Shown here in pieces: positions 43,445-53,356 of a stretch of DNA of 64,000 nt. The position numbers and the translations under genes are program-made. Location of the stretch: NCBI GenBank assembly GCA_964636405.1, contig CAZWSI010000009.1, forward strand, positions 1 through 64,000, in the 5' to 3' direction. How positions within the stretch are numbered: the first letter of the stretch is position 1; each line of letters opens with the position of its first letter. This DNA comes from CAZKGE01 sp964636405 (lineage in GTDB: Bacteria > Bacillota > Clostridia > Christensenellales > CAG-138). The notes beneath the pieces are model-generated. The model ran no database searches and was not told where the DNA came from. It worked only from the letters and a program-made list of their open reading frames with translations.

Positions 43445-43927
43445 ATGGCTATTCGTACAATCCGCACCGATGACGATCCCTGCCTGAGCAAAAAATGCCG
43501 CGAGGTGGAGCGCTTCGACGAGCGGCTCGGCGTCCTCATAGACGATCTGTTCGACACGCTTAAAAAGGCCGACGGCGTGGGGCTTGCCGCGCCGCAAATC
43601 GGCGTTCTGCGCAGGGTGTGCGTCATCGACACGGGGGATCATCCCGTGGTGCTGGTCAATCCGCGCATTCTCGCCGCGTCCGGCGTGCAGGGCGATATGG
43701 AGGGCTGCCTCTCCTTTCCCGGGCAATCCGGCTATGTTGAACGCGCCAATTATGTGACGGTTACGGGCTTTGACCGCGACGGCGAGCCCGTTACCTACGA
43801 AACCGAGGCGCTCTTTGCCCGCGCCGTGCAACACGAGCTGGATCATCTCGACGGGCTTACCTACCTGCGGCTTGTCACGGAGCCGCCCGCCGATTTTGAA
43901 AGCAAGCGAAAGAAGGAACAGGAATGA
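43445..43927 (+). CDS. def: Peptide deformylase
   Basis: A 160-residue metalloenzyme that removes the formyl group from nascent proteins. All three motifs are intact: GVGLAAPQIG, EGCLSFPG and QHELDHLDG. Its ATGA overlap with fmt couples deformylation to Met-tRNA formylation. First gene of an eight-gene operon that runs to rpe. Confidence 0.96.
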   Translation: MAIRTIRTDDDPCLSKKCREVERFDERLGVLIDDLFDTLKKADGVGLAAPQIGVLRRVCVIDTGDHPVVLVNPRILAASGVQGDMEGCLSFPGQSGYVERANYVTVTGFDRDGEPVTYETEALFARAVQHELDHLDGLTYLRLVTEPPADFESKRKKEQE

Positions 43928-44877
43928 AAATTGCCTTCCTCGGCACGCCCGCCTTTTCCGTTCCCTCGCTTGCCGCGTTGCTTGGCCTTGGGCACGAGAC
44001 GGCGCTTTTTACCCAGCCAGATCGCCCTGTTGGCCGTCACGGCGCGCCCGTCATGCCGCCCGCGAAGGAATATGCGCTTTCCCGCGGCGTGCCGGTTTAT
44101 CAATTTGAAAAAATACGCAGTCCCGAGGGACTTGCCGCGCTGCGCGCGTTTGCGCCCGAGCTCATGGTAACGGCCGCCTTTGGGCAGCTTCTCTCGGCGG
44201 AAAACCTGGCCGTGCCGAAATACGGCTGCATCAATGTGCACGGCTCGCTTTTGCCCAAATATCGCGGTGCGGCTCCCATCCAGTGGGCCGTGATCGACGG
44301 GGAAACGGAAACGGGCGTCACGACCATGCAGACGGATATCGGCATGGACACGGGCGATATGCTGCTCACAGCGCGCACGCCCATCGGCCCGGAGGAAACG
44401 GCGGGCGAACTCTCCGAGCGGCTTTCGCACCTCGGCGCGGCGCTGCTGGGGGAAACGATCGCAGCGCTTCAAAGCGGCGCGCTTGTGTCTGTGCCCCAAA
44501 ACGAGGCCGAGGCAACGAAATGCCCGATGCTGAAAAAGGAGCATGGGAAAATCGATTTTAGCAAAACCGCCCTGTCCGCGCATAATCTAGTGCGCGGGGT
44601 GAACCCGTGGCCGGGCGCGTACGCTTCGCTATGCGGGGAAACGATCAAGCTCTGGAAAACGCGCGTGCTGGACGCGGCGGAAAACGCCGCGCTGCGCGAC
44701 GAATGCGGCGACGCCGCCCGACCGGGCCTCTGCATGGGCGATGGGAAACGCGGGCTCTTTCTGCTCTGCGGCGAAGGCGCGCTCGAGGCGCTGGAATTGC
44801 AGGCGCCCGGCGGCAAGCGATTGGATGGAAAAAGCTTTTTGCGCGGCAAGCCCATCGCCGGAGGGCAATTGACATGA
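43924..44877 (+). CDS. fmt: Methionyl-tRNA formyltransferase
   Basis: A 317-residue enzyme that formylates initiator Met-tRNA with 10-formyl-tetrahydrofolate. Motifs include LGTPAFSVPSL at the start and HGSLLPKYRGAAPIQWAV, with the catalytic region DTGDMLL following. ATGA overlaps join it to def and rsmB. Confidence 0.96.
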   Translation: MKIAFLGTPAFSVPSLAALLGLGHETALFTQPDRPVGRHGAPVMPPAKEYALSRGVPVYQFEKIRSPEGLAALRAFAPELMVTAAFGQLLSAENLAVPKYGCINVHGSLLPKYRGAAPIQWAVIDGETETGVTTMQTDIGMDTGDMLLTARTPIGPEETAGELSERLSHLGAALLGETIAALQSGALVSVPQNEAEATKCPMLKKEHGKIDFSKTALSAHNLVRGVNPWPGAYASLCGETIKLWKTRVLDAAENAALRDECGDAARPGLCMGDGKRGLFLLCGEGALEALELQAPGGKRLDGKSFLRGKPIAGGQLT

Positions 44878-46142
44878 CCCCCCGGCGTGCGGCGCTGGAA
44901 GCGCTCGTGGATATTACCGAGAGCGGCGCGTATGCAAACCTCCGGCTCAAGGAGGCCTGCGCACGGCTTTCGCACGCGGACGCGGCGTGGGTGAGCGCCG
45001 CCGTGTATACCACGCTCGATCATTTGCTCACGCTGGATTGGCGGCTCGCGCCGTTTCTTCACGGCAAGGAAAATCGCTTTATCCGCGGCGTGCTGCGCCT
45101 TGGCGCCTGCCAACTGCTGTATATGCGCACGCCCGCGCACGCGGCCGTGTCCGAGAGCGTGGCGCTGGCAAGGGAAATTGGCAAGGGGGCTCTGTCCGGC
45201 CGGGTGAACGCCGTGCTGCGTTCGCTTTCCCGCGCGGAGGAAGCGCCGCCGCTTCCTGTGGATACGGCGGAGCGCCTTTCCATTCTTTACAGCGTGCCCG
45301 GCTGGATTGTTCACATGTGGATGGAGGATTACGGCCTGGCCTTCACCGAAGCGCTGCTTGCCGCGCCCGGCGCGGGCACGAGCGTGCGGCCGCAGCACCC
45401 CGAGCGGGCGGCGGCGCTCGCGGCGCTCCTTCCGGGCGCAAGGCAAGGACGCTATGACGAAAACGCCCTGTATCCCCCGCCCGGCTTTGATCCCGCGTCC
45501 TGCCCCGCCTTTACGGAGGGACGCATGGCCGTGCAAGGCGAAGCGGCGATGCTGGCCTGCCGCGCGGCGGGCGCGTGCCGCGGAAAGCGCGTGCTCGACG
45601 CGTGCGCCGCGCCCGGCGGCAAAAGCGCATATCTTTATTCCCTCGCGGAGGGCGAAGTGTCGCTGTGCTGCCTTGAACCCCACGAGCACCGCGCGGAACT
45701 GATGCAAAAAAGCTTTGCGCGCCTTGGCGTACAGGCGGAGGTTCGCACAGCCGACGCGCGCGCGCATAACGAGGCGTGGAACGACGCGTTCGATCTGGTG
45801 TTGCTCGACGCGCCCTGCTCCGGGCTGGGCCTGTTTCGCGACAAGCCCGATTTGCGCTATCAAAAGCAGCCGTCCGACCTGCTTGCGCTCGCCGCGCTGC
45901 AAAGGGAGCTGCTCGCAGCCTGCCGCGACCGCGTCAAGCCGGGCGGCATACTGCTATATGCGACCTGCACCCTTTCAAAGGCGGAGAACGAGGCGCAGAT
46001 TTCCGCATTTCTTGCGGAGAACCCGGACTATTCGCTGGAAACGATGCCCCTCCCCATCGAAAACAACGGACAATTGCAGCTTTTCCCAAACGTACACGGC
46101 AAGGAGGGCTTTTTTATGGCGAGGATGAAGCGATGCGTTTAA
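44874..46142 (+). CDS. rsmB: 16S rRNA m5C967 methyltransferase
   Basis: A 422-residue RsmB/Sun enzyme with an N-terminal NusB-like domain and a C-terminal SAM-dependent domain. ACAAPGGKS binds SAM. The two catalytic cysteines are in DAPCSG and YATCTL. ATGA overlap with fmt; the last 10 nt overlap rlmN. Confidence 0.94.
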   Translation: MTPRRAALEALVDITESGAYANLRLKEACARLSHADAAWVSAAVYTTLDHLLTLDWRLAPFLHGKENRFIRGVLRLGACQLLYMRTPAHAAVSESVALAREIGKGALSGRVNAVLRSLSRAEEAPPLPVDTAERLSILYSVPGWIVHMWMEDYGLAFTEALLAAPGAGTSVRPQHPERAAALAALLPGARQGRYDENALYPPPGFDPASCPAFTEGRMAVQGEAAMLACRAAGACRGKRVLDACAAPGGKSAYLYSLAEGEVSLCCLEPHEHRAELMQKSFARLGVQAEVRTADARAHNEAWNDAFDLVLLDAPCSGLGLFRDKPDLRYQKQPSDLLALAALQRELLAACRDRVKPGGILLYATCTLSKAENEAQISAFLAENPDYSLETMPLPIENNGQLQLFPNVHGKEGFFMARMKRCV

Positions 46143-47164
46143 GCGACAGGACGCTAAGCGAGCTTACCAGCCTGCTGGCCGAATGGGGCGAGCCCGCTTA
46201 CCGCGCAAAGCAGGTCTTTTCCTGGCTTGCGCGGGGCGTGCGGCCCAGTGAAATGACAAATCTTCCCAAGACGCTTCGGGAAAAGCTGGCGGCCCTGCCC
46301 TACGGCGGCGCGCGCATCGCGCTCACGCGCGTTTCGGCAAAGGACGATACGGCAAAATACCTCTTTACTCTCGACGATGAAAACCTTGTGGAGGGCGTGC
46401 TGATGCGGTATCATTATGGAAACACCGCGTGCATCTCCACACAGGTGGGGTGCCGCATGGGCTGCGCTTTCTGTGCCTCCACGCTCGAGGGCAAGGTGCG
46501 CGATCTTTCCGCGGGCGAGATGCTCGGCGAGGTAGCGGCCATCGAGGAAAGCGAGCCCCCACGCTCAGACGGCGGCAGGCGCGTAACCAACCTTGTGCTC
46601 ATGGGCAGCGGCGAGCCGCTCGACAACTTCGACAACGTGGTGCGTTTTCTGCATCTTGTGACCGCGCCCGAGGGCATGGGCGTGAGCAGCCGCAATATTT
46701 CCGTATCCACCTGCGGCATCGTGCCCATGATCGATCGCTTCCTAGCCGAAGCGCCGCACGTGACGCTCTCCATCTCCCTCCACGCGCACGACGACGAAAC
46801 GCGCTCGCGCCTCATGCCCGTCAACAGGGCGTACCCCATCGCGGAGGTCGTGGCGGCGGCCAAGCGCTACGAAAGCGCGAGCGGGCGGCGCGTGGTGTTT
46901 GAATACGCGCTCATCGCGGGCGTAAACGATCAGGCAAGCGACGCGGCGGCGCTTGCAAGGCTATTGCGCGGCATGCGCTGCCACGTAAACCTGATTCCGC
47001 TCAATACCGTCGCGGAGCGCGCGCTCACCGGCACGGATCGAAAGGCTGCCGAGGCTTTTTGCGAAAGCCTGAACCGCCTGCGTCTTTCCGCCACGGTGCG
47101 CAGGGAAATGGGCGCGGATATCGAAGGCGCATGCGGACAGCTACGAAGAAGGGTGATGTCATGA
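46133..47164 (+). CDS. rlmN: 23S rRNA A2503 methyltransferase RlmN
   Basis: A 343-residue dual-specificity radical SAM enzyme. The cluster motif is GCRMGCAFCAS, the SAM region is LMGSGEPLDN, and the second essential cysteine is in IEGACGQLR near the end. It methylates A2503 of 23S rRNA and A37 of some tRNAs. The ATG at 46133 lies within the end of rsmB. ATGA overlap with prpC. Confidence 0.95.
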   Translation: MRLSDRTLSELTSLLAEWGEPAYRAKQVFSWLARGVRPSEMTNLPKTLREKLAALPYGGARIALTRVSAKDDTAKYLFTLDDENLVEGVLMRYHYGNTACISTQVGCRMGCAFCASTLEGKVRDLSAGEMLGEVAAIEESEPPRSDGGRRVTNLVLMGSGEPLDNFDNVVRFLHLVTAPEGMGVSSRNISVSTCGIVPMIDRFLAEAPHVTLSISLHAHDDETRSRLMPVNRAYPIAEVVAAAKRYESASGRRVVFEYALIAGVNDQASDAAALARLLRGMRCHVNLIPLNTVAERALTGTDRKAAEAFCESLNRLRLSATVRREMGADIEGACGQLRRRVMS

Positions 47165-47895
47165 ATTACGCGGCAAGAACAAACATCGGCAGGCGCGCCC
47201 AGAATCAGGACGGCTTCCTGATTCCCGGCGAAAAGGCGTCCGTCCCCTTTTTGGCCGTCGCGGACGGCATGGGCGGCCACGCGGCGGGGCAAGTTGCCAG
47301 CAAGCTGGTTCTCGACGGCATGGCCGGAGAGCTAAGCCGCCTCTACGACGAGGATCCCATCCTCACCCTGCGCCGCGCCATTTCGCGCGTCAATATGGAG
47401 GTGTACCGCAGCGGCGCGGACGATCCGTCGCTTTCGGGCATGGGCTCTACGCTCGTGTGCGCGCTGCTCTTTGAAACGCATTTTATCGCCGCCAACGTGG
47501 GCGACAGCCGCCTCTATCACTTCGACGGCAAGGAGCTTACCCAGGTTACGATCGACCATTCCCTTGTGGAAATGCTCGTGCGGGGCGGGCACATTACCCG
47601 CGAGGAGGCGCTCACACATCCGCAGCGCAATCTCATCACCCGCGCCATGGGCCTTGGACTCCGCGTGGAGCCCGACGTATTCGACCGCACCTGGCAAAAG
47701 GGCGATTTGCTTTTGCTCTGCTCAGACGGGCTTTCCGGGAGCGTGCGACCGGAACGGATCGCCGAGCTGCTGCGGGCGGGCGCGGATGCGCTCAATACCC
47801 TCGCCGGCACGCTCGTCACCGAGGCCCTGGAAAGCGGCGCAACCGACAATATCACTGTGGCGCTCGCCCGCTGTACGGGGGGGGATTGCGCATGA
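47161..47895 (+). CDS. prpC: PP2C-type protein phosphatase PrpC
   Basis: A 244-residue metal-dependent Ser/Thr phosphatase. The motifs VADGMGGHAAG, GSTLVCALL, ANVGDSRLY and ATDNITV are all intact. It reverses phosphorylation by the next gene, the PASTA kinase, and the two overlap as ATGA. This regulatory pair controls cell-wall growth and translation factors in Bacillota. Confidence 0.95.
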   Translation: MNYAARTNIGRRAQNQDGFLIPGEKASVPFLAVADGMGGHAAGQVASKLVLDGMAGELSRLYDEDPILTLRRAISRVNMEVYRSGADDPSLSGMGSTLVCALLFETHFIAANVGDSRLYHFDGKELTQVTIDHSLVEMLVRGGHITREEALTHPQRNLITRAMGLGLRVEPDVFDRTWQKGDLLLLCSDGLSGSVRPERIAELLRAGADALNTLAGTLVTEALESGATDNITVALARCTGGDCA

Positions 47896-49772
47896 TCGGC
47901 ACCGTGATCAATCACCGCTATCGCATCATCTCGCTCATCGGCTCGGGCGGCATGGCGCATGTGTATCTGGCCGTCAATGTTGCCACGCGCAGGCAGGTGG
48001 CCATCAAGGTGCTCAAGGAGGAATATAAGGACGACCCCGAGTTTTTGCGGCGCTTTGAGCGTGAGGCGCGCGCCGTGCTGCACCTTTCCCATGACAATAT
48101 CGTCCGCGCCTACGGCGTGGGCCAAACGGGCGGGCTGCCCTATATTATTCTTGAATATGTGGAGGGGCAGAGCCTCAAGCAGCGCATTCAGGAGCAGGGG
48201 CCGCTCGCGCCCGCCGAAGCAATCGAGATCGCCTTTCAGGTGCTCGACGCGCTGGACGCGGCGCACCAGGCGGGCATTATTCACCGCGACGTAAAACCGC
48301 AGAATGTGCTGCTCACAAAATCCGGCGCAGCCAAGCTTGCGGACTTTGGCATTGCCCGGGAGGCGGACGCGAATACCGTTACCTACGCGGGCTCTACCGT
48401 GCTCGGCTCGGTGCACTATCTCTCGCCCGAGCAGGCCAAGGGCAAGCCCTGCACCGAGGCCAGCGACCTGTATTCGGCGGGTATCATGCTCTATGAAATG
48501 CTCACGGGCACGGTGCCCTTTTCCGGCGATAATTCGGTAGCCGTGGCGCTCAAGCACATCAGCGAGGAGCCCGTGCCGCCCGCTTTGCTCAATTCCGCTA
48601 TCCCCCCCGCGCTGAACGATGTGATTATGCGCGCGCTGCGCAAGAATATTTCGGAGCGCTATCAAACGGCGCGTCTCATGCGCGCGGATCTTTTCCGCGC
48701 CCAGTACGAGCCCAACGGCAGCTTTGCCCGGGAAATGCCCGCGCTGCCCCCCGCCGCGCCCGGCAAGCCCGCCAGAAAAAAGGCGAAGCGCCGCGCATCT
48801 GCCATGCTTCGGGTCGTTGCGGTGGTGGTCACGCTCGTGCTCGCGCTCATCGTCACGTTTTTTGCCGTGCGCAGCTCGTTTAGCAACGAAGCGCTTTCGC
48901 TGCAGGTCGTTCCCATGCTGCAAAACAGATCCGTGGACGAGGCCAAACAGCGCGCGGAGGACTACGGCTTTCATTTCGAAATACAGGAATACGAAATAAG
49001 CGATACCGTCCCTTATGGCAACGTCATTTTGCAAGCGCCGGAGTCCGGCGCGCACGCCAAGCAGGGCGCGAGCATCTACTGCATTGTGAGCCTTGGCCCC
49101 GATACGCCCACTGTGCCGTCGCTGCTGGGCCTTTCGCCGGATGAAGCCAAAAGGGCCATTGCCGCGGCGGGCTATGTGTTGGGCGAAACCAGCTATAGCG
49201 TGTCCGACGTGGAGATCGGCTTTGTCTGCGGTCAGTCCCCCGCGCCCGGCGTGGAGCTGAAGGCGGGCGAAACCATCCACATCTCCATCAGCGCCACCTC
49301 CACGCAGGGCGTGGAAACGCCCATCCTGATCGGCTGTTCCCTCGAGGAGGCGCTCACGCTCCTTGGGCAGGCGGGCTTTACCAATATTCGTACGCGCGAT
49401 TCCAGCGCGCTGGGCGTGCCGCCCAATCTGGTGCTTTCGCAAAGCCCGGAGGATCATTTGCTCGCGCAGCCGGATTCGCTTGTGGAAATGCAGGTGAGTC
49501 TCGGCGCGGCGCGCGCGTTTTCGGCGGACATTGCCTTTAACCTCAGCATTCCCCAAAATGCCACGCAGGTGATCGTAACCATGCGAGAAGCGCGCGAGGG
49601 CGTTGCCTACGAGCGCGTGCTCTACGAAGCGACCCTGGAGAAGGGCGAGAAGCTCCCCGTTTCCTTTACCGCCTATGCGGAATCCGGCGGCATGCACGAG
49701 CTGATTGTATATGTGGCGGGCGTGGAGCAGCGCAGGCAGGAAGCAAGCTTTGCGGAAAAGCCCGCCGCATGA
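47892..49772 (+). CDS. prkC: PASTA-domain Ser/Thr protein kinase PrkC
   Basis: A 626-residue membrane kinase. The kinase domain (1-270) has the glycine loop GSGGMAHVY, K39, IIHRDVKPQNVLL and DFGIARE. A basic linker and one membrane helix (about 300-322) follow, then three PASTA repeats that bind muropeptides outside the cell, and an extra beta domain at the C-terminus. Overlaps as ATGA with prpC and rsgA. The in-frame TTG at 47886 is a less likely start. Confidence 0.95.
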   Translation: MIGTVINHRYRIISLIGSGGMAHVYLAVNVATRRQVAIKVLKEEYKDDPEFLRRFEREARAVLHLSHDNIVRAYGVGQTGGLPYIILEYVEGQSLKQRIQEQGPLAPAEAIEIAFQVLDALDAAHQAGIIHRDVKPQNVLLTKSGAAKLADFGIAREADANTVTYAGSTVLGSVHYLSPEQAKGKPCTEASDLYSAGIMLYEMLTGTVPFSGDNSVAVALKHISEEPVPPALLNSAIPPALNDVIMRALRKNISERYQTARLMRADLFRAQYEPNGSFAREMPALPPAAPGKPARKKAKRRASAMLRVVAVVVTLVLALIVTFFAVRSSFSNEALSLQVVPMLQNRSVDEAKQRAEDYGFHFEIQEYEISDTVPYGNVILQAPESGAHAKQGASIYCIVSLGPDTPTVPSLLGLSPDEAKRAIAAAGYVLGETSYSVSDVEIGFVCGQSPAPGVELKAGETIHISISATSTQGVETPILIGCSLEEALTLLGQAGFTNIRTRDSSALGVPPNLVLSQSPEDHLLAQPDSLVEMQVSLGAARAFSADIAFNLSIPQNATQVIVTMREAREGVAYERVLYEATLEKGEKLPVSFTAYAESGGMHELIVYVAGVEQRRQEASFAEKPAA

Positions 49773-50668
49773 GCGCCGTCTCGGGCGCTCGGGAAACGGG
49801 GCGTATCGTTCAGAGCGTGGGCGGGTTTTATTACGTGTCGACGGCGGAGGGCGAGGAGCGCGTGTGCAAGGCGCGCGGCCGCTTTCGAAAGGACGGCGAA
49901 ACGCCCCTTGTGGGCGACGAGGTCGCCTTTGTGCGCCAGCGTGCCGGCGAGGACTGGATTGCCGGCATTCTTCCGCGCAAAAACGCCTTTGTACGGCCGC
50001 CCGTGGCCAATATCGATCAGCTTGTCGTCGTGTGTGCCGCGTCCCTGCCCCGGCCCGATCTGCTGCTTCTTGATAAGCTTCTGCTTTCGGCAAACCTTGC
50101 GGGCGTGAGGCCCCTTGTGGCGCTCAATAAATATGACGAGGCCGACGAGCCGCTTGCCGACGCTTTCCGCATCGATTACGGGCGGTTCTTCCCGCTCTAT
50201 ATCGTCTCCGCCGAAACAGGCGAGGGCCTTGACGCGCTCTCGGACGCGCTGCGCGGCCGTGTTTCCTGCTTCGCGGGCCAATCCGCCGTGGGAAAATCCT
50301 CGCTGCTCAACGCGCTCGTGCCGGAATGCGGGCAGGCGGTCGGCTCGCTTTCTGAAAAGACGGAGCACGGCCGACACACCACCCGTCAGGCGACGCTCAT
50401 TCCCTATCGCGGCGGCGCGGTGGTGGATACCCCGGGCTTTTCCCTTTACGATCCGGAAACGCTTTCGCAAAGCGCGCTCAACGCGTGCTATCCCGAGTTT
50501 GAGGATGCGCCCGCGCGCTGCCGTTTTGCGGGCTGCGCGCACGTTTCCGAGCCGGACTGCGCGGTAAAAGCGCTCGTGGAAGCGGGCGCGGTTTCTCCGG
50601 GCCGTTATGCCCGTTATAAGCTTTTACAGGCGGAATTTGAGCAAAGGAGCAAGCATCGTTATGATTAA
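49769..50668 (+). CDS. rsgA: Ribosome small-subunit GTPase RsgA
   Basis: A 299-residue circularly permuted GTPase that checks 30S maturation. The OB fold comes first. The G4 motif (ALNKYDEAD) precedes G1 (GQSAVGKSSLLN) and G3 (DTPGFS), and a zinc-binding CRFAGCAHVSEPDC region closes the protein. Overlaps as ATGA with prkC and by 8 nt with rpe. Confidence 0.95.
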   Translation: MSAVSGARETGRIVQSVGGFYYVSTAEGEERVCKARGRFRKDGETPLVGDEVAFVRQRAGEDWIAGILPRKNAFVRPPVANIDQLVVVCAASLPRPDLLLLDKLLLSANLAGVRPLVALNKYDEADEPLADAFRIDYGRFFPLYIVSAETGEGLDALSDALRGRVSCFAGQSAVGKSSLLNALVPECGQAVGSLSEKTEHGRHTTRQATLIPYRGGAVVDTPGFSLYDPETLSQSALNACYPEFEDAPARCRFAGCAHVSEPDCAVKALVEAGAVSPGRYARYKLLQAEFEQRSKHRYD

Positions 50669-51308
50669 AGTCGCACCCTCGGTCCTGGCGGCCGATTTCA
50701 CGCGCATGGGCGAAGAGGTGGCGCGCATTGCGCGCTGGGGCGCGGAGCTTGTGCACTTCGACGTGATGGATGGCCGCTTCGTGCCCAATATCACCTTTGG
50801 GCCGGATATGTGCGGCGCGCTGCGCGGCAAAACCGGGCTTCCGCTCGACGTGCACCTGATGGTGGAGGAACCCGCGCGCTGGGTGGAGCCCTTCCACAAG
50901 GCGGGCGCGGATTATCTTACCTTTCACGTGGAGGCCGAGCGGCATATCCACCGCACGCTCTCACAGATTCGTTCGCTCGGCATGCGCGCGGGCGTGGTGC
51001 TGAACCCCGCAACGCCCCTGTGCGCGGCGGAAGAGGCGCTCCCCTACTGCGACCTGATTTTGCTGATGAGCGTAAACCCCGGCTTTGGCGGGCAGTCGTT
51101 CATTCCCGAAACAGTGGATAAGATCCGCGCGCTGCGCAAGCTCTTGAAAAAACGGGGCCTCGACGCGGATATCGAGGTGGACGGCGGCATAAACGCGGAA
51201 ACGGGCCGCCTATGCGCGGAAGCGGGCGCAAGCATACTGGTGGCCGGCAGCAGCGTATTCCGCGCGCCGGACCCCGCCGAAATGGTGCGCACGCTGCACG
51301 CGCTGTAG
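50661..51308 (+). CDS. rpe: Ribulose-phosphate 3-epimerase
   Basis: A 215-residue TIM-barrel enzyme of the pentose phosphate pathway. Motifs: APSVLAADF, HFDVMDGRFVPN, DVHLMVEEP, MSVNPGFGGQSF and VDGGIN. The ATG at 50661 follows AAAGGAG inside rsgA. Last gene of the def operon; it converges on the DUF4364 gene with 14 nt between. Confidence 0.95.
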   Translation: MIKVAPSVLAADFTRMGEEVARIARWGAELVHFDVMDGRFVPNITFGPDMCGALRGKTGLPLDVHLMVEEPARWVEPFHKAGADYLTFHVEAERHIHRTLSQIRSLGMRAGVVLNPATPLCAAEEALPYCDLILLMSVNPGFGGQSFIPETVDKIRALRKLLKKRGLDADIEVDGGINAETGRLCAEAGASILVAGSSVFRAPDPAEMVRTLHAL

Positions 51309-51322
51309 CGCGGAGGACGTTG

Positions 51323-51904
51323 TTAGGAAAGGGGCGCTTCGCCCTCGTCCGCCTCCGGCTCCGGCTCTCCCCCGTCGCGCGCCTTGAGCAGGTGCTCGAG
51401 CAAAAACAGATAGATTTCCTCCGACGCGTCGGGCCAGTTGGCGCGCACGCGCCGCATCATATCGCGCGAAGCAAGGCTCAGCACGATCTCCAGCACGTCG
51501 CCCGAAGCCTCGCGCGCCTTCAGGCGCACGCGGTAGCCGCCGCTGTCGAGCGGCTCCGCCGAGCTGACGAGCTGCATCTCGCGGCGCATGGGCTCCCGGT
51601 TCGCGTCGGCATAGGCCTTGAGGCGTTCGCGCAGCGAAAAGGGGAGACTTTCTGAAAACAGATCCAGTATCTGCTCCCCGCGCACGGTCACGCGGTATAC
51701 CTGCCCAAAATTCTTCGGCACGGCGGCTATGTAGCCGTCCTCCTCCAGCTCGTTTGCCCCGCCTTCAAAGGCGAAAAACGACATGCAGTCGTTCTCCACC
51801 ATGGCGCGGTAAAGCTGCTCCCGGAGAATATCCAGCCCACATACCCGCAGATAATAGAGAATGGTCAGCTTGTCCTTGCTGTCCCCGTGTACAAAAATCG
51901 GCAT
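51323..51904 (-). CDS. DUF4364 family protein
   Basis: A 193-residue protein common in Clostridia. The N-terminal 75 residues look like a winged helix (DKLTILYYLRVCGLDILREQL, then GYIAAVPKNFGQVYRVT); the rest is alpha-beta with a charged tail. A DNA-binding role is plausible but unproven. The start MPIFVHGD at 51904 follows GGAGGGAAG; five codons upstream is a weaker methionine. The GT4 gene lies 45 nt upstream and may be cotranscribed. Confidence 0.82.
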   Translation of the reverse strand: MPIFVHGDSKDKLTILYYLRVCGLDILREQLYRAMVENDCMSFFAFEGGANELEEDGYIAAVPKNFGQVYRVTVRGEQILDLFSESLPFSLRERLKAYADANREPMRREMQLVSSAEPLDSGGYRVRLKAREASGDVLEIVLSLASRDMMRRVRANWPDASEEIYLFLLEHLLKARDGGEPEPEADEGEAPLS

Positions 51905-51949
51905 ATGCTTCCCTCCGTTTTCCAACGGTTCCGACGGCTTCGGCGTTTG

Positions 51950-53350
51950 TCAGCGTCCGTTCTTCTTATCGTCCCTCTCGTTTGAATCGCCGTCATGCTC
52001 CGTGGGCGGCAGCCCAATGATCTCGCGCCAGTTCGGCGTATTGCCGCGCAGGTGAAGCACCCTGTCCTTCGTGCTCCACAAAAGCCCGTCGAACAGCTCT
52101 CTGGCCTCCTCGAAGGCGTCGAGCGCGTCGTTGATAAACATGGCCGCCGAGCCGCGGAGCTCGGCAAGGCGCGACGCGTCCTCGCGCTTTACGCCGCGCG
52201 CACGCACGATTTGATAGCGCGCGTAGGCCTCCGCCACCGCTTCGTCCCAGGAATGATACACGAGCCGCGCGGCATTTTCGCCAAGCGTGCGCAGCGCGTC
52301 GGGGTTTTCCGCCGCGTAGAGCAGCATGTCGCGCATGGATTCGGTCGTTTCGTCGATTATTAGGCCCGTTTCCCCGTGCACGATATCCTCCGCCGCGCAG
52401 CTCCCGGCAACAAGCAGGCTCGGGCAAAAGCAGGCAGCCGCCTCGCTGACCACAATGCCGTTGGTATCAAAGGTCGAGGGAAACAAAAAGAGAGCCGACA
52501 GCGTAAAGTATGCGCGCAATAGCTCCCGGTCGCGTATTGCGCCTGTAAAGATACAGTTTTCCTCCAAAGAGAGCTTCTTAACATACGCGCGTATTTCCTC
52601 GAGATCCGCGCCGTCGCCCACAAGGATAAAGCGGAAATCCATGCCCATATCGCGCGCGGCCCGAAGCCCGTCTAAAGAGAGGCGCACGCCCTTATACCAC
52701 ATCATGCGGCCCACAAACAGGAACACCGGCACGCCGGCGGGTATGCCGTGCCGCGCGCACAGCGCCTCGACCGCCCCATCGTCCGCGCGGCCCAGCACAA
52801 AATCCGTGCCGTTGCGCATGGCGATCATTTCGCCCGTATAGCCCAGACTGCGCAGGTTTTTCCCCGCGCCCTCGGACACCACCCACACCTCGTCGCAAGC
52901 GTTGATATTCCCCAGCAGAAACTTGATGGACGCCTTGCGGAGCGGATCGAAGGCAATGGATTTTTCAATATCGATATCGAACTTGGTATGATAGGTAAAC
53001 ACCACCGGCGCATCCGTGACGGCGCGCAATTCACGCGCAAGGAGCGTGGAAACAAAGGGGCAGTGCGTATGGATGATATCGATATCCTTGCGCGCAAGCT
53101 CACCAATCTCGCCAAGCGGCGCGGGGCTGCCGACGCGGTAGCCCATGAGCTGCTTGCCCACATACGCGCTCGGATAGCGGAGCACCTCGAAGGGATAATC
53201 ATCCACCACGTTCGGATAATAGGGCGTCGCCACGATTGCGTGCCCATAGCGCGCCTCGATAATGCGCGCGTAATTTACCGTGACGTTGGCAACGCCATCA
53301 ATGGTGGGCGGAAAGGAATCGTTAAACAATCCGACGGTAAGCTTTTCCAT
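51950..53350 (-). CDS. GT4 family glycosyltransferase
   Basis: A 466-residue glycosyltransferase of the GT-B fold. The N-terminus (LFNDSFPPTIDGVANVTVNYA) and the C-terminal donor site (PSTFDTNGIVVSEAAACFCPSL) match GT4 enzymes that act on diacylglycerol or phosphatidylinositol acceptors. About 80 residues with no known domain extend past the catalytic part and end in a very charged tail. The likely product is a membrane glycolipid. The -10 box lies 6 nt before the ATG and no ribosome site exists, so the mRNA is probably leaderless. Confidence 0.85.
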   Translation of the reverse strand: MEKLTVGLFNDSFPPTIDGVANVTVNYARIIEARYGHAIVATPYYPNVVDDYPFEVLRYPSAYVGKQLMGYRVGSPAPLGEIGELARKDIDIIHTHCPFVSTLLARELRAVTDAPVVFTYHTKFDIDIEKSIAFDPLRKASIKFLLGNINACDEVWVVSEGAGKNLRSLGYTGEMIAMRNGTDFVLGRADDGAVEALCARHGIPAGVPVFLFVGRMMWYKGVRLSLDGLRAARDMGMDFRFILVGDGADLEEIRAYVKKLSLEENCIFTGAIRDRELLRAYFTLSALFLFPSTFDTNGIVVSEAAACFCPSLLVAGSCAAEDIVHGETGLIIDETTESMRDMLLYAAENPDALRTLGENAARLVYHSWDEAVAEAYARYQIVRARGVKREDASRLAELRGSAAMFINDALDAFEEARELFDGLLWSTKDRVLHLRGNTPNWREIIGLPPTEHDGDSNERDDKKNGR

Positions 53351-53356
53351 GCTTTG

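Noticed and set aside
47517..50093. 858-codon open frame antisense to prpC-prkC-rsgA
   Set aside because: Spans three well-supported genes on the other strand and has no domain content.
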